From Siphonodentalium dalli (taxonomy: Eukaryota > Mollusca > Scaphopoda > Gadilida > Siphonodentaliidae), in the NCBI GenBank assembly GCA_032622095.1, contig CP136069.1:153253043-153317042 (forward strand): DNA of 64,000 nt, written 5' to 3'. The number at the start of each line of letters is the position of its first letter. Position 1 is the stretch's first letter. Shown one piece after another: positions 1 to 13,108 of this stretch. Made by a program: the position numbers and the translations under genes. Under the pieces are notes generated by a model. That model was not told the origin of the DNA, made no database searches, and worked only from the letters and a program-made list of their open reading frames with translations.

Positions 1-206
1 CTCAGGTACAAGAGGAATCCTAGCCCGAGTATCTCCTGCACATATATAATCATGGCTGGAGTAATAATAGCAATAACACTCATTGATTCGAAACAGACAT
101 CGCGTTATTAGCGTCGTTTTGGCTTTGACCGGATTATACCGGCATTTGGGAAAACGTGATATCGGACAAAAATATCCGTCAAGGAATATATATTATGGTC
201 CCCGTG

Positions 207-653
207 TGTTCGCCAATGACTCTTCTAGACGATACATGTATAAAATCGCGCCAAAGTGCCAATATTTTCCCACAGAAACAAACGAAAGGTGGTGAAATGT
301 CTGAAAAATAGCAATTTGTCACATTTCGGCGGCCATCTTGGCCGCCATATTGGATTTTTGTGTCGGATTTTTGGCTAATTTGTAAGGGTTGTATATTACC
401 TTAACGAATCGAACGGAAAACAAGATCGCATTTGACATCATCTTTACTATAACGGCGATCAAAAAGACCTGGTGCATATAAAAAAAATGGCCGCCATGAT
501 GGATGCCATCTTGTCTGGAGTCTCTGCGGCTACTTTTTTTTCTTGTTAACATGTGAAAAAAATTAGAGGAGACCTTAAGGAAGAAAATTAGTGGGGTGAA
601 GTTAAGTCCTGGGGGGGGGGGGGTGCAGAGGTCTACCAATATCTCCTGGACTA
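207..653 (+). repeat. Dispersed repeat R1, copy 1
   Basis: This segment matches the reverse complement of 63642-64000, including the start (TTCGCCAATGACTC), the stretch around CACAGARACAAACGAAAGG, the ATGGCCGCCATGATGG block and the end near ATATCTCCTGGACTA. Part of it recurs at 18420-18740. It holds a 13-G run (611-623) and several ATGGCSGCC words. A 146-codon frame on the opposite strand, with MAAKMAA-type peptides, is a by-product of the repeat. The family was not recognised. Confidence 0.7.
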
Positions 654-1736
654 TCAGCTTCAAGCAAATCGACCGTACCACCAGCTGGTACCACTCCATA
701 GAAATCATCGTCTGAACTACGCTCAATTGTAAATATTTACTTCTCAAATCGGGACGCAACTATTGGTGAGTCAGGTGAACGAAAACGATTTCACCTACGA
801 TAATCACTGCACTTAATTAATATATAAGAATGACGGTGTGTGTTGCCAATTTAGATATAATATTTGTAAAAAATACTACTTTGAGCAAGATTATTCTCCA
901 TTTCTATTTGATTACACTATACCGGAGTGTTTCACATCACTTTGAGGTCTGCCCACGAATACAATCAGTGAATAATTGTACGAGTTGGTGCGCATCGTTA
1001 GAATCGACGAACACTTTTTCAGAACATAAGTCTCTCTTTGTCTCTGTTGGTTTGCCATGCGCACTGCGAATTGTTTGCGTTCGGTAGGGGGAATTCAAAA
1101 CAACTATTTTCGGAAATTTTCGGAAAAAGTAACTTTTGGCCGTTTCATGACTTTGAACCGGAATAAATTATGAAATCATGATGATTCTAAGACTGCATAC
1201 TGTTTTCAGTAAAGTGTACACTACTATAGAGCATGGGTATTGAATTTTCTAAAATCCGAAATAGTGACATATTAGAAACGGAAAAAGTTTTCGTAGTTAC
1301 TAATACCACCGAGTTCGCGAGCGTTTAAGTTTGTTGCAAGCTAGGCCGTATATAAATTCATGCTAGATCAACAATTTTCATGAAACAATCTTTAGCAACT
1401 TTGGGGGTCATGTGTCCATATTACCCATGTAACGTAACATAAATGTAAACAATTCAACACCGATACATATAGTAGCCAGTGAGTGTGAACAACGGACGAA
1501 TGTGTACCTGTAGCACTTCATACGATGACTGCGAGTGGTGTGATATAATATAGGGAGGTGACGACGTCAGGGTGGGCACTCTCAGCCTCAAATTTATGAT
1601 TCACGATTTTTTTTTCTGTCAGTCTTTCTGAGTTCGTAATTCAGTCAATAAATCGACACCGCATTTATTCGGCCACTGTAAACTCACAACATAGTCAACT
1701 ACAATACAACTTAAAGGTACGGCCGGCGTTCGTTGC
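654..1736. other. No recognisable feature
   Basis: AT-rich, apparently single-copy sequence. No splice-bounded open frame, RNA gene or clear repeat was seen. The 85-codon frame at 830-1087 has no family resemblance. Confidence 0.4.
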
Positions 1737-2250
1737 AGAAATATTCACATTTGTTCAAATCGCCATCAACAGAAGGAATATTAAAACATATATAGCTTTG
1801 TTCATATGCCAAACATTATCAGCGCGTAAATAGTATATTGTCGTCGAGACGTACGATGGTGTACATAAACAAGAGCCTGCTCGTGTTGCAGAAGTTTTGC
1901 TTCTGTTTACATAACACAGTGCAATTCTATTGGTTAATCACACACAAATGATATAAACGCTCTTTATTATTTCCATATCAGGAAAACAGTAACAAATAAC
2001 GATCTAAACAAAAGCCAGGTTCTGTAACGTGTTTTGCTTTTGTTTACACAAAGGAAAAACATTTGACAATAACAAACTGTTTATGCCATATTTCTGATTG
2101 GTATAAGAACAAGGTTTGTCTATATTTTACTATTATTTCTGTTTATGGCAGTATGGCGGTTTTTGACGGAGGTGAATATTTAAACAGCATACCTACCGCC
2201 AACGCCGCCCGTATCTTTAAGAAGAGTCAGAATGTATATAATTCATGTCT
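1737..2250 (+). repeat. Dispersed repeat R2, diverged copy
   Basis: Resembles 31960-32410 and 55690-56540. Shared landmarks are an ACCGCCATAAACAGAA-like word, then GAATATTAAAA, then a GTCGWGAYCGTACG-like word followed by GTAAACAAAAGC. This is the most diverged copy. No coding capacity was seen; ends are approximate. Confidence 0.5.
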
Positions 2251-2299
2251 ATAGACTACCATCTATGATATTGTACATATCGTTTGTATATACACACTC

Positions 2300-2730
2300 A
2301 TATACAATCCCTTTACTGATCGGTCCCCATCCCATCAAGATACAACAACAACAACATTTCTTCAGAATACGCTTTAGTTATCAGAATTTTAACAAAACAA
2401 TGCTAATCACTGTCAACTATTGTATAAAATTTCCCAAAACTTGTTATTTATCAACATTTTGTTCAACAATATATGGCCGAATTATCACTAAAGTATCACG
2501 AAATTTGACCGTATTACCACTTGATTTTAGAGTTATTTATCTTCATCCGCAATTGTGTCCGAGATCCTCCGTTTGACCACGTGTTTCTGGGCCACATATT
2601 ATTACACATCTCGAGAAATAACAAACTTCAACAATCGATATCTGATCACTCTGAGCTTTGATGGGTTTGTCACATTACCAGTACCAAAGAGCCCTTTGTC
2701 GGCGTTCTGCATGAATGAAAAGCAAATGGA
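2300..2730 (+). repeat. Degenerate copy of MITE family M1
   Basis: Contains the internal landmarks of M1: CAACAACAACAAC after the left end, TTTCTGGGCCACA, CTCGAGAAATAACAAA and CTGAGCTTTGATGGG. The terminal TTAAAGGTACTC sequences are decayed, so limits are approximate. Better copies are at 14743-15219, 41112-41520 and 56833-57227. Confidence 0.55.
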
Positions 2731-2890
2731 TTTTTAGCTTTCAATCTTCGGAAAAGCCTTATATAACTGCTTGGTTATGTCCATAGGTTATATCGTTGAA
2801 CATGCATGAATGGCGAGGAATCTCTCCCTGAATCTAAAAGGCCGTCGTCATAAAACACGCATAATGTACGTATTCTGTCAGACCGATTAG

Positions 2891-4063
2891 TACTGTGGCT
2901 GGTTTGGGACATGGGAATTTTTTTTTTAATTTCGTGGTCACGAAATAACTAATTCGTGGCCACGAAATAACTAATTCTGAAGATATTGGAAAAGTACCAA
3001 TTTTTCGTGCCAAAATGATGTTTTAGAAACAATGCGTATGTATACGATCGCAGAGAAGCTACTATAAACCCCTTAAGGCGTGGGACCCGGGCTCTATTGG
3101 GATATGAACGTCCGATATAAACTAGCACAGAGAGAACGGGGAAACACGGGTTAGGTGGCTCTAAGACAAACTGAATATTCATTAGTTTTTACCACACGTG
3201 GTCGAATGGGAATGACATTTCTCTCGGCCTATTGACCGATTTAAGTCTAATAAGGGGTTTTGTAGGGTGGCCCCAAAACAAACTTATAAATATTCACCCC
3301 TTTCAACCATACCCGATCCAAAATGGCCGCCGCTCAGAAGGGGTCAAATAGGGTACACATTATTTCTCGGCCACTTGACCGATATAGATAAAATAAAGGG
3401 TGCTGTACGGTGGCTCGCATAGCAAGCTAATGTTTCACACCTTCAGGCCACCTCGAGCGAAAATGATAACTGATCAGATGGGTCCATATATTAGGTCGAA
3501 TAAAGTGTGTTGTAGGGTGACCCATGAGATAAACTAAATATTCACCCTCTGCGATCCAAAATGGCCGCCCCAGATGGGTTCAAATATGCATGGCACCTAT
3601 AGATACAATTTCTCGGCCCCTTAACCGTTTGATGTGGTATAATGGGTGTGGTAGTGTGGCCCCTAAGATATACTGAATGTCGCGGATGCCCTATGTGACC
3701 ACACCCTCTGGACGGCGGCAACTTTGGATCGGGTTGGTGAAAGGGGTGATTACTTAATTTGTTTTACGGGCCACCCTGCAACACCCTTTATCTCATATCG
3801 CCGTGGCTCATGCCAAGATGGAGGACAACTACAACCAGATCATCTCTACCCGCTTCCATAACAATGGGACTGACGATCGTATATCACGATTAGTTATTTC
3901 GTGGTCACGAATTAGTTATAGTATTTCGTGGCCACGAATTAGTTATTTCGTGGTCACGAATTAGTTATTTCGTGGCCACGAATTAGTTATTTCGTGGCCA
4001 CGAATTAGTATTTCGTGGCCACGAAATAAAAAAAAATTCCCATGTCCTAAACTAGCCACCGTA
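2891..4063. mobile_element. Inverted-repeat transposable element with 6-bp TSD
   Basis: Both ends carry TACKGTGGCTRGTTT followed by GGACATGGGAATT, in inverted orientation, and are flanked by the direct repeat GATTAG (2885-2890 and 4064-4069). Inside the ends lie palindromes TTTCGTGGYCACGAAA, two on the left and about six in a 22-bp array on the right. The interior has three or four diverged tandem units of roughly 130-145 bp, marked by TTTCTCGGCC, the YY1-like CCAAAATGGCCGCC and GGGTG, plus one partly inverted unit near 3700-3830. No transposase frame is present, so the element is non-autonomous. The superfamily is not assigned. Confidence 0.8.
3896..4028. repeat. 22-bp subterminal palindrome array
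   Basis: About six tandem copies of TTTCGTGGCCACGAA plus TTAGTTA. Each unit centres on a perfect or near-perfect palindrome (TTTCGTGGCCACGAAA). Two inverted units sit at 2930-2965 at the other end of the same element. This layout is typical of subterminal transposase-binding sites; that role is inference. Confidence 0.75.
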
Positions 4064-4287
4064 GATTAGACATACTTTATACCACGTTTATTTTCATCAA
4101 TTTACTGTCGCGAGGAAATGGTTCAGAGGAAGATAGAACAAGACAACAGGAATTTTTGCTCACTACAACATGTAGGGCTGATAATAGACATTCCACTCTT
4201 CTTTGCGAATGTGCATTAAACTCCTTAAATATAGCCCGTTTCCTCTATTGGCCGCTCACCTATAATGGCAATGACATATATATAGTA

Positions 4288-5780
4288 CTAGCAGATTAGC
4301 CCGCCACTGGCGGGATTGGTCCCATGGCTTTGGTCGATCCATTAATTTTTCTTTTTCAAGGTAACCCCGTACAGACACGCCGACAGCATGCTATCATTTG
4401 CGAGTACCCGTTTGAAGGTCAAGGTGATTTTGGGTGGACAAAATAACCGGACAAATATATTTTCCGTCCCGAGTTGACCATATATAACAAATTTCACATC
4501 GATGTCACCGCTGACTACCGAGATATCGCCCAAGGTCATTTGTGGGTACCCGCCCAAGGTCATTTGTGGGTACCCGTTTCAAGGTCAAGGTCACCTCGGG
4601 CGGACAAACTCTCGGCGATGACGTCAATAACGGTATGATTACGGTCAAACTCAAAAATAACCAAATTATGCTAGCCACCCCTTCTGATGAAAATTACAAT
4701 GTATTTTACATCTCTCGACACACACATAAAAATCACACTACACAACATCAGGCTTGTATGATGTAGGCGAAGTAATTCTAAAATTTCGGCAAGTATTTAC
4801 TGCAAATACAAGAGGTACGATTTAGTGCAGGTACGTTATTTACGTGATGCATCGAAAACGGAAACATAAGACGATCGATGGAATCAACTCAAAAGTATTG
4901 TTCCCGGGCAATACAAAATATCTTATGACTTCCATTAAATCTCTCCTCATAGTCCACACCCTGGGGCATAACTGGAAAGTGAAGACATAATTTTAGAAGT
5001 CCTCACAAGGGATGAATTGACGCCGAATCGAGTGATTTCGAGTGACAAAAATGACGATGTCGCTATCTCGAACCCGGTGGTCCTAGAATACGATTTTTCA
5101 TGGGGAAATGGACAGACTCCACGCTTTAATTGTATTAGGCAATTATCGAGGAGACATAAACGCATTTATTAACAATTTCGTCAGCCTTGGGAAGATTCGT
5201 AGAAGCGAGTTCTATGCAATGGAAATGCATGCATATTTCCGATGTAACGGCACCGGAGATACGAACGCTCTTTAATCATTAACTCATTAACCCACCAATC
5301 CCCATTGCGGTGGCAGTTGCAGGGTGAAGAAGTGTTCGCACGGGCTCGCGAATGGTCCGATGACCATTCCCGTGGCTTTTTACCCTTAGATAGGAAGTTT
5401 GGGCTCAATCGTTGGAGCCGTTTTCGAGTCTATAAAGGAGGCCCCCACCCCACCCCCTGGAATACGGAATACCACTTAACACGTACAGAGGGTGGAATAC
5501 GGAATACCAGTTAACAGCCATATGGAATTTTACGGATAAATTGTGACAAAAATCGTATTTATATTATTATTATGATCATTTTTTGGAAGGTGTCGAAGGT
5601 CGGCGTACGAATACCGGTATTTTTGGAATACCGAATACCTCATAACAGAGGGCCGGAATACGGCGTACCTCATAACAGGGCATGGAATACGGCGTACGAA
5701 AAAGGGGGTGGGGCCTCATAAAGGATATACACACATATATACATATATATATACGGAAGTCTCAAAATATATGGTATAGA
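4288..5780 (-). mobile_element. Non-autonomous Helitron (HeliA)
   Basis: On the - strand it begins TCTATACCATATATTTTGAG at 5780 and ends with CTAG at 4291-4288. The 3' hairpin CCCGCC-AGT-GGCGGG (4300-4314) lies 8 nt before CTAG. The flanking bases are A (5781) and T (4287), the AT target typical of Helitrons, with no TSD. The interior has (AT/CA)-rich DNA, a 22-bp direct duplication at about 4533-4576 (CAAGGTCATTTGTGGGTACC) and GGAATACGG repeats near 5460-5700. No Rep/helicase frame was seen. Confidence 0.75.
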
Positions 5781-6159
5781 TATGCCTATATACGGTACCT
5801 GCTAAAGGTGTTAATACTTCATTACCCCACTACCATTTCTGTACACGCCTGATTCCGGGTGTTTTGGAGCTGTTCGTTCCCATTTAAAGCCGGATTCCAG
5901 GGGAGTGGGGGTGGTATATATACGTAACCTCATATAAAGGCCTATAACTATGGCTAGTATAGTCCGACAGGCTTAATTGTTAACCATCAGCTATAGGCTA
6001 CATTTATTGGGGGCAAAAGTTTTCCACTTTGGTGCTATATAAAACTTTATTGCCTCGAATGCCATTAGGTCCTATATATATAGATAATATAATGTGATTA
6101 ATGTCAGCTATACTTTTAATTGTTTTAATTTTTTAATATGAAATCATCCGTCCTTTCAG
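5781..6159 (+). promoter_or_regulatory. 5' flank of REC114 with TATA-like word
   Basis: AT-rich sequence between HeliA and the first coding exon. It contains CTATATAAAA at 6035-6044. That could act as a TATA box about 130 nt upstream of the ATG. The pyrimidine-rich CCGTCCTTTCAG ending at 6159 looks like a splice acceptor, however, which would place the real promoter and a 5' UTR exon further upstream. The two readings cannot be separated here. Confidence 0.25.
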
Positions 6160-6166
6160 ATCGCAG

Positions 6167-6265
6167 ATGGATCCACAGAACTCTATGACATGGCGACTCT
6201 CTAGGTATGCCAGATGCTCGAACAATTCGACAGCCAATGCAACTGTAGCTGTTGATAACTGGGAG
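6167..6265 (+). CDS. REC114 exon 1 (residues 1-33)
   Basis: Opens with ATGGATCCACAG and encodes MDPQNSMTWRLSRYARC onward, ending WE before the donor GAG|GTAATG. The ATG is 7 nt after a possible acceptor (TCCTTTCAG, 6159), so this exon may carry only a stub of 5' UTR. It holds the WxLxRYxR motif diagnostic of the REC114 N-terminus. Confidence 0.75.
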
Positions 6266-9200
6266 GTAATGTGTCCACGGTCCACCAGTACGCTAATTTC
6301 ACACACTGGAAAATTATTGAAACTCTAAACGTTCTGCAATTTTTTTAAAATAACTGCTATATTTACTGGAAATGTTTTGTGTATGTATTAAAGAATTAGT
6401 ATGTGAATAGCTTGTGACCTTTGGGAAAGTTTCCTGCACTGAAAAATTCGTTGACTAAAATGTCTACCCAACAAGATGTTGTTGAGCGAATTGTATTCAT
6501 CGGTTGAATAACGAATACTCAATAATGACAAGTCAGGATATCTGTTTCGGATATGAATGAATACATTCTAAGAACAATAACTCTATTTACAACAATGTGC
6601 ACGCAACTAACGATAGTCATTTCAAGATGTTTAAGGGTCAGACGCACATTTTGCCAACATTTCCCAGTATTTAAAAATAGATTTTCTCAAAATCTGTCTG
6701 GAATTTCTTTGTGAAATTTGGTACAAGCTATTATTGTGACACAACAAGAACCATCGACCCATTGGATAATATAACCTCATTTACTTTACTTTTATAGCAA
6801 TACAAATCTTTAAAATTTCAATGTTTGAAGTGATTTGAGGTACCAAGAACTTCTGTAAAATATTTTTTTTTTCAAAAGTGCAGTTGATGTATCCATCATA
6901 TCATATCTCAAGATCATGAGAGGAGACGAATTTATCATTGATTCGTGAATTTAATGATTATTTTCATTTAGAAAGGCAACTACCCATAAATAATTTTCTA
7001 TGTTTGAGTATTTTCATATCATGCCATGTTGATCAATGAGAAATTGAGCTGAGACGAGTTCTGGGTCACGGTTTCAAAACCCAAGTTAAAGCTGACCACC
7101 ATATCTCTTAACACTGTGGCATAATTCCAATTGATTGCTCCCTGCTTTAGTGGACCACACTGCATATCAACATTTGTTTTCATTGGACTGAAATATTTGT
7201 GACTGCTTTATTCTCCATTATAGTATACTAGCAGTTTAACCCGCCACTGGCGGCGATCGTCAGAAATATGACAATTTTTTATTTTTTTAATTAATTTTTT
7301 TAATTAATTTTTTTATTAAATTTTTTGTTTTTCAATAAGTTAATTGTGCCTTTTAATTTTTTAATTTAAATTTTTTTTTTCAATTTTACCCGATTTTTTT
7401 TTTTTTTTAAATTTAATTTTTGGTTTTTCAATTTTACCCGATTTGACCTTGAATTGATCATTTTCAAGGTCAATGTCAGGTCGGGGTCACAATTTAACCC
7501 GTCCATGAAACTTCCGGTAGGTAGCAAGTTTGAGCTCAATCGGTTCGAGTCTATAAAGGACACACACACACATAGATATATGACACTTCCCGTAAGTAGC
7601 AAGTTTGAGCTCAATCGGCATTCCCTGGAATTTCCCAGAAGATATTCATGGGGAGGTCAAGTGACCAATTTTGAAATATGCTGGTCGCATTCGTCTGTAG
7701 GTCTGAGGAATTCTCGGCTAGATATTGTTACCGACGTGACATATTTAAATTAATCCCGCCGTTCACCCCCATTACCAACGCGACGTAATTTTGGTACCAT
7801 GTGTTGCGTTCTAAAAATAGGTCGATTGCAGTGGATTCGTAGATGACGAAATATGAGTGCGACAGAGAATATTGTTTGAACGAAAGCATTTGAATTAATA
7901 CGTCACAAGACTCGCCTTGATGCTGGCTAATAGATATTTGTCCCTGCTATGTGTTGGGAATGTCGTCACACAACACGCTCATGTCTGGATACAGTCTTGC
8001 ACGCACACGCCCAGACCCAGACGTAAGAATCACATTACACACATACGCTCTTTATCAATGACACTGCGGATAGGAACGCTCTTTAACTATCAACGCTATT
8101 AAATCCGAAGTGCCGTTTTTGTGACTGAGATTGGAGAACGGGTGCTGCGAGCTTCTCCAAAACGCCGCGGCGACAATTCCCGTTGATTTTTAACCTTAGA
8201 TGGGAAGTTTGAGCCCAATCGGTGCAGGCGTTTTCGATTCTATAAAGTACACACATACACACACATATATTTATATACGGAGTTCTCAAAATATATAGGA
8301 GATGGGGGTATGATGCTATATTATGCAATTACAAATCTAACTCACCGTTATGATATATATCTGTATTGCCTCCTATTCGAAGTCGAAACGACACCTCACA
8401 TGTTTTTCATTGCACATGGCAACAAGGTTGTATATGTGGTCGTCCTTCCGATTCGAATCAGCCTCCAAATTTTTTTTTCTTCAGAATTATGACAGCAAGT
8501 TCACCCCGCTGACTCTAGTGATTACGACTGGTCTACAACAGCTGATGATTTCCCAAGGTAAAACAGTACTGGTGAGTTTACCCTTAATATTCAATGTCAT
8601 GGGTGTCTTAAAACATATCCTGCTCGCCGATTGGGTCAGTTGCCTATCAGGCCATGCTTTTCATACCCCAATAACACACAACATAAAACGAACCGGAATA
8701 ACGTAACCAAAAAAACGCAGGAATTGGTCGATAATTCGTTGGTGGAAGCCAGGTTAATATTGGGCTTACATGGTACTGCGTTTAATAATCCCCAAATTTA
8801 GGACTGACATCAGCGAAATCAAAAAGCTATATATATGTATGCATATAGATAATTGATATATTTGCGTGACTGTTTTGTTGGGTAATTCGGTGGCTGTACA
8901 TGTATACATGCGGCTCTTTGGACGTTTTGGCACATTTGGTGGCACAGGTTCAAAGTTCACAGTTGCACCCCGGACATACACAGTAATTGATATGACTGAT
9001 GGATACACCCTCCACACGAAGGCTATAGCGCGAGGAGGCTACAGTGTCATTTACATTTTCATAACTTTTCAGGAAAGTCACAACTTATCGAGTGCTCGGG
9101 TATGCATGAGAGGTGTCGCCAAAGAGGACAATTTGTGTATAATACAAAAGATATCGGTATGTATCAACACATATATCATTATATGATAGAGTTACTGTGC

Positions 9201-12200
9201 CGTATGTCTGATCCCCGGTATGGAACGATTTTCAGGCTTGGTCTGATGTGAGGGACATCTCAATTCCGATCGTAACATGGCCATTTCGCATAAAATGTTA
9301 ATTGTTGAATTTTGTTCAAGCATAACATATACGAAGCAATTAACATATCATTCCGAGGCTGTGCTTCATACATTCTGATAAACTTAACATATATGAACAT
9401 TATATCATGACCGAAATTTGTCAGTTAATGTAATTTCCATTCTGTCAGTCTTATTCCTAGTCGTGAAGCCAAGATATATAGAAACTTGAATGGTGGGTTC
9501 AAACCGCTGGTTCGATAAATGTCTTTTCTGTCATCATTGTGACCACGGAGTAAATCAATGTTCAGGTTTTATATCATTGTCGGGAACTTGAATTCAATAC
9601 CTGTAATTTTCAAAATGACCTTCTATAATGTTTACATGTTTCTTAATACACCACGTCGTCATGATTGTGTCTAACATATATGTTAAGATGCATCTTAACC
9701 TATATTTTAGACATGTGACGATGTGGTGTAATTAAGAAACATGTACATATTGTAGAAGGCCATTTTGAAAACTTACCGGACACCGGTATTAAATTCCAGT
9801 TCCCGACAATGATACCAAGCCTAAACATTGCATGGAGGTTTGTCCTAATTGAAAATTTGAAGGCAATACAGTTGTCCTTCATTTCATGTAATAAATGTTG
9901 CTAGCCAGACTAATAGAGTTATTCATCTTTGAATGTTCATTCTACTAGAACGAGCAACAAAAATCACGAACAAGAAATGACAATCACAGAAAACTACGTC
10001 TTTTTTGATAGCAATGGTGTGCATAGAAACATATGTTCATGCATACGCGATACCTGAATACAATACTTACCATAGCTATATTTATACATGTTTAACTCAG
10101 GATGAGAAACCAGTTTTGCCAGCCTGGTTTGTCCTAATTAAATTGGGTGCGTCGAAATACCAAGCTGAACCAAGCAGAACCAAGCTGGGAGAAATAAGGC
10201 GGAACATGACATTTAAAGCATGTTTTGTGCTGTATAATTAAGAAATAAAACAAAATAATGCAACATTGTGCAGGTCATAACGACGAAAACCGCTAATTTT
10301 GATTTTTTTTTTGGTTCTCTCCTGATTGAGTCGATTCTCTCCCATTTGATCGGTTCTAAACGGGTAATACCATGGCTAATATTTGGCAGGATACATGGTT
10401 CAAACTGACTATGTCGTGAAATTCCAAAGATAAACACAACAATTAATTTGAAACAACAATTAATTTGAAATTTGCACCATTTGTCATCAATTTCGATGAA
10501 TTGCACTGTCTTCCTATGTTTATTCAATAACATGTGTTACGTCTATATATATCAAAATTCACAAAGTCGCCAGCTAATTTGAAAATAACGCGTGTTGCAG
10601 GCTCAACATTACCATGATTCAATAGCCGATTAACTATAGTGAAATTTCATAGCGCTGTACTTCGGAAAGAGTGAGCGTAGATGGGATATATAGAGTCATC
10701 TGTCTTTTATTTAACTTCTATTGTATATTTTGGAACTTCTGTCTGTGTGTATGTATGTATGTGTTATAGACTCGAAAACTGCTCGACCGATCCGACTCAA
10801 ATTGGTATGTATGCCTATTTTGATCCCGGTAAACAATATGGGCGGGTCCAATTTCATGTGCGACCATGTCCTTGACCTTTACCTCGCTCATATACGTTCA
10901 TATAGGCGTTTCTGGACCTCGGCCGATCAGATTCAAATTTGGTATGTAGGCGTACTCTGATACCGGAAACAATATGGGCTGGTCCAATTTCACGTGCGAC
11001 CCTGTTCTTGACCTTGACCTCGCTCATATACGCTCATATAGGCATATTTCTGGACCTCGACCGATCCGACTCAAATTTGGTATGTAGGCCTACTTTGATC
11101 TCAGGAACAATACTTAACTCCCTTCTATATATAAGTACTATATTTAAAGACCTGACTCTCCTCTACCATATTCCGGATATTAGATTTTGTAAATCGTGTA
11201 TATGTTCTTGTAGCAAACAGACGCAAGGAAATTCCGTTTGAAATTTGAGAGGAATTCCAATCTGTCCAGTGAAGACGTTTGCCGTGATTGCACAGAGACC
11301 CTAGCCAAATATATGCCAATCAAGACCCTTCCGACGACCACGGGCGCCGCATCGTCACAGGACATTAAGGTATACCTGTATATATTTACAATTAAGTAAA
11401 TTGCGAGTTACATATGCTTGTGTCATCAATGCCATCAGTATTCATTCAACGAAATCCATGGAATTTCTTATTTGCTAAATTGCCATTCGTAATTATGTCT
11501 AGCCAATGACGGATTCTCTCTGACTTGTTTTTTCCAAGCTGTATTAAAGGCATAATCCTGTAGTTTTCATGTTGTCAATTTTTTCTCGCTTGCCCAAAAA
11601 GCAAATAAAAAACCATGACTCAGCGGAAACACTTATTATTTTCAGACATCACAACCAGATTCCAAACAGTTGAGCGGGGATCTTGGGCTTTCAGACATTG
11701 CCAAGGTAAATAAATATATGTTATATATCATACTAGAGCGAGTCGTATCGTGGCATGATTACAAAACTCTCACCCAAGTGGCACAACTGAGAACAAAAAA
11801 GTATCAGTAACACAGTTTAACGGCTATCAAGGCCAAGTTGTGTATTGATTTATCGGATGCCAAATTAGCAAATAAAAATATAATAGTACTTATTTTTCTC
11901 CAGTATAAATGGGACGATATTAACAGAGTTCGAGACTCAATTTCCATTATGAGCAATTGAATTAATAATGACAAACAATAAACTTGTCTTATCAGAATGA
12001 AAGAGAAATGATACTTATGTTAGTAATTCTGTATATGTATCTCGTTAAAACGAAATGGAAATACAACGGAGACTCAATTCTCATTACGAGCAATTTATTT
12101 AATATTTTTTTAAATATGTCTTTTCAAAATTAACGAGATATGAAATTTCTGTTAAAGGCTCTCTTAATTTCAGAATGCCCAGATCACATTATGCACAAAA

Positions 12201-13076
12201 ATTCCATATTATATACCATTTGGAAGAGGAACAAAAAATATATATATTCCACCAGAAGACGGAACCAAGTGATAGATATTCTCAGATTCACCCAAAAAAT
12301 TCCCAAGAATGACTCACAAATAAGAGATAGAGTTATCCCCCTCCATTGAGAATAATAAACTGGCAGTACATACCATATCAAGATTAAGCACAGTACACAC
12401 ATCGGTAGCTTGACGAAAACAACATGTTCGCATTTTATTCGACCGGATAAGTTGATAATACAATGTTCTGGAGCTTCCTCTTTTAAATGGTACATGATGT
12501 GGAATATGTTGTATATAATGCGATCTGGTGATTCGAAAATTAAGTGGATCTTTAATAGTAATTCTGTGAATGAATCTCTTTCAAACGAAATGGATATACA
12601 GTGCTGGCGATATCGACATCAATCAATCAATCGGCACATGCAGCCAAAGAATCAAAATTACTTATGTGGCGTGAACGTTCTCATGTGGCTGAATGTCGTG
12701 ATATTTTTACCACATTCCTAGCATCGGATAGTGGGTCTGTATTGAGCCACCATTTTCTTGAATTGCTTTATTCTCTGATCCAATTAAATAACATGAATGG
12801 ATATTGAGAAAACGAAATTATATACAAAAGATGGACAGAATAACGAAAAGTATTTATGTACAAAATATACAGTGACCTCCCAAACGTCTTCATCGTCACC
12901 ACCATGATGATGATGATGATGATGACGACGACGACGATGATGATGGTGATGTTGAAGATGATGATGATGATGATGATGATGACGACGATGATGATGATGA
13001 TGATGATGGTGATGTTGAAGATGATGATCATCATCATGATTATCATTATCATCATCGTGTGTCGTTGTCGTCGTCC

Positions 13077-13108
<32 letters not shown>

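Noticed and set aside
319-759. 146-codon - strand frame with MAAKMAA peptides
   Set aside because: Derived from repeat R1; the same pseudo-peptide appears wherever ATGGCSGCC words occur in tandem.
6035-6044. TATA box of REC114 as a firm call
   Set aside because: A splice acceptor just before the ATG makes an upstream 5' UTR exon equally likely; listed only with low confidence.
8866-9186. 106-codon frame covering REC114 exon 3
   Set aside because: The upstream half is intron 2 read through. The spliced exon joins the REC114 pattern; the extension does not.
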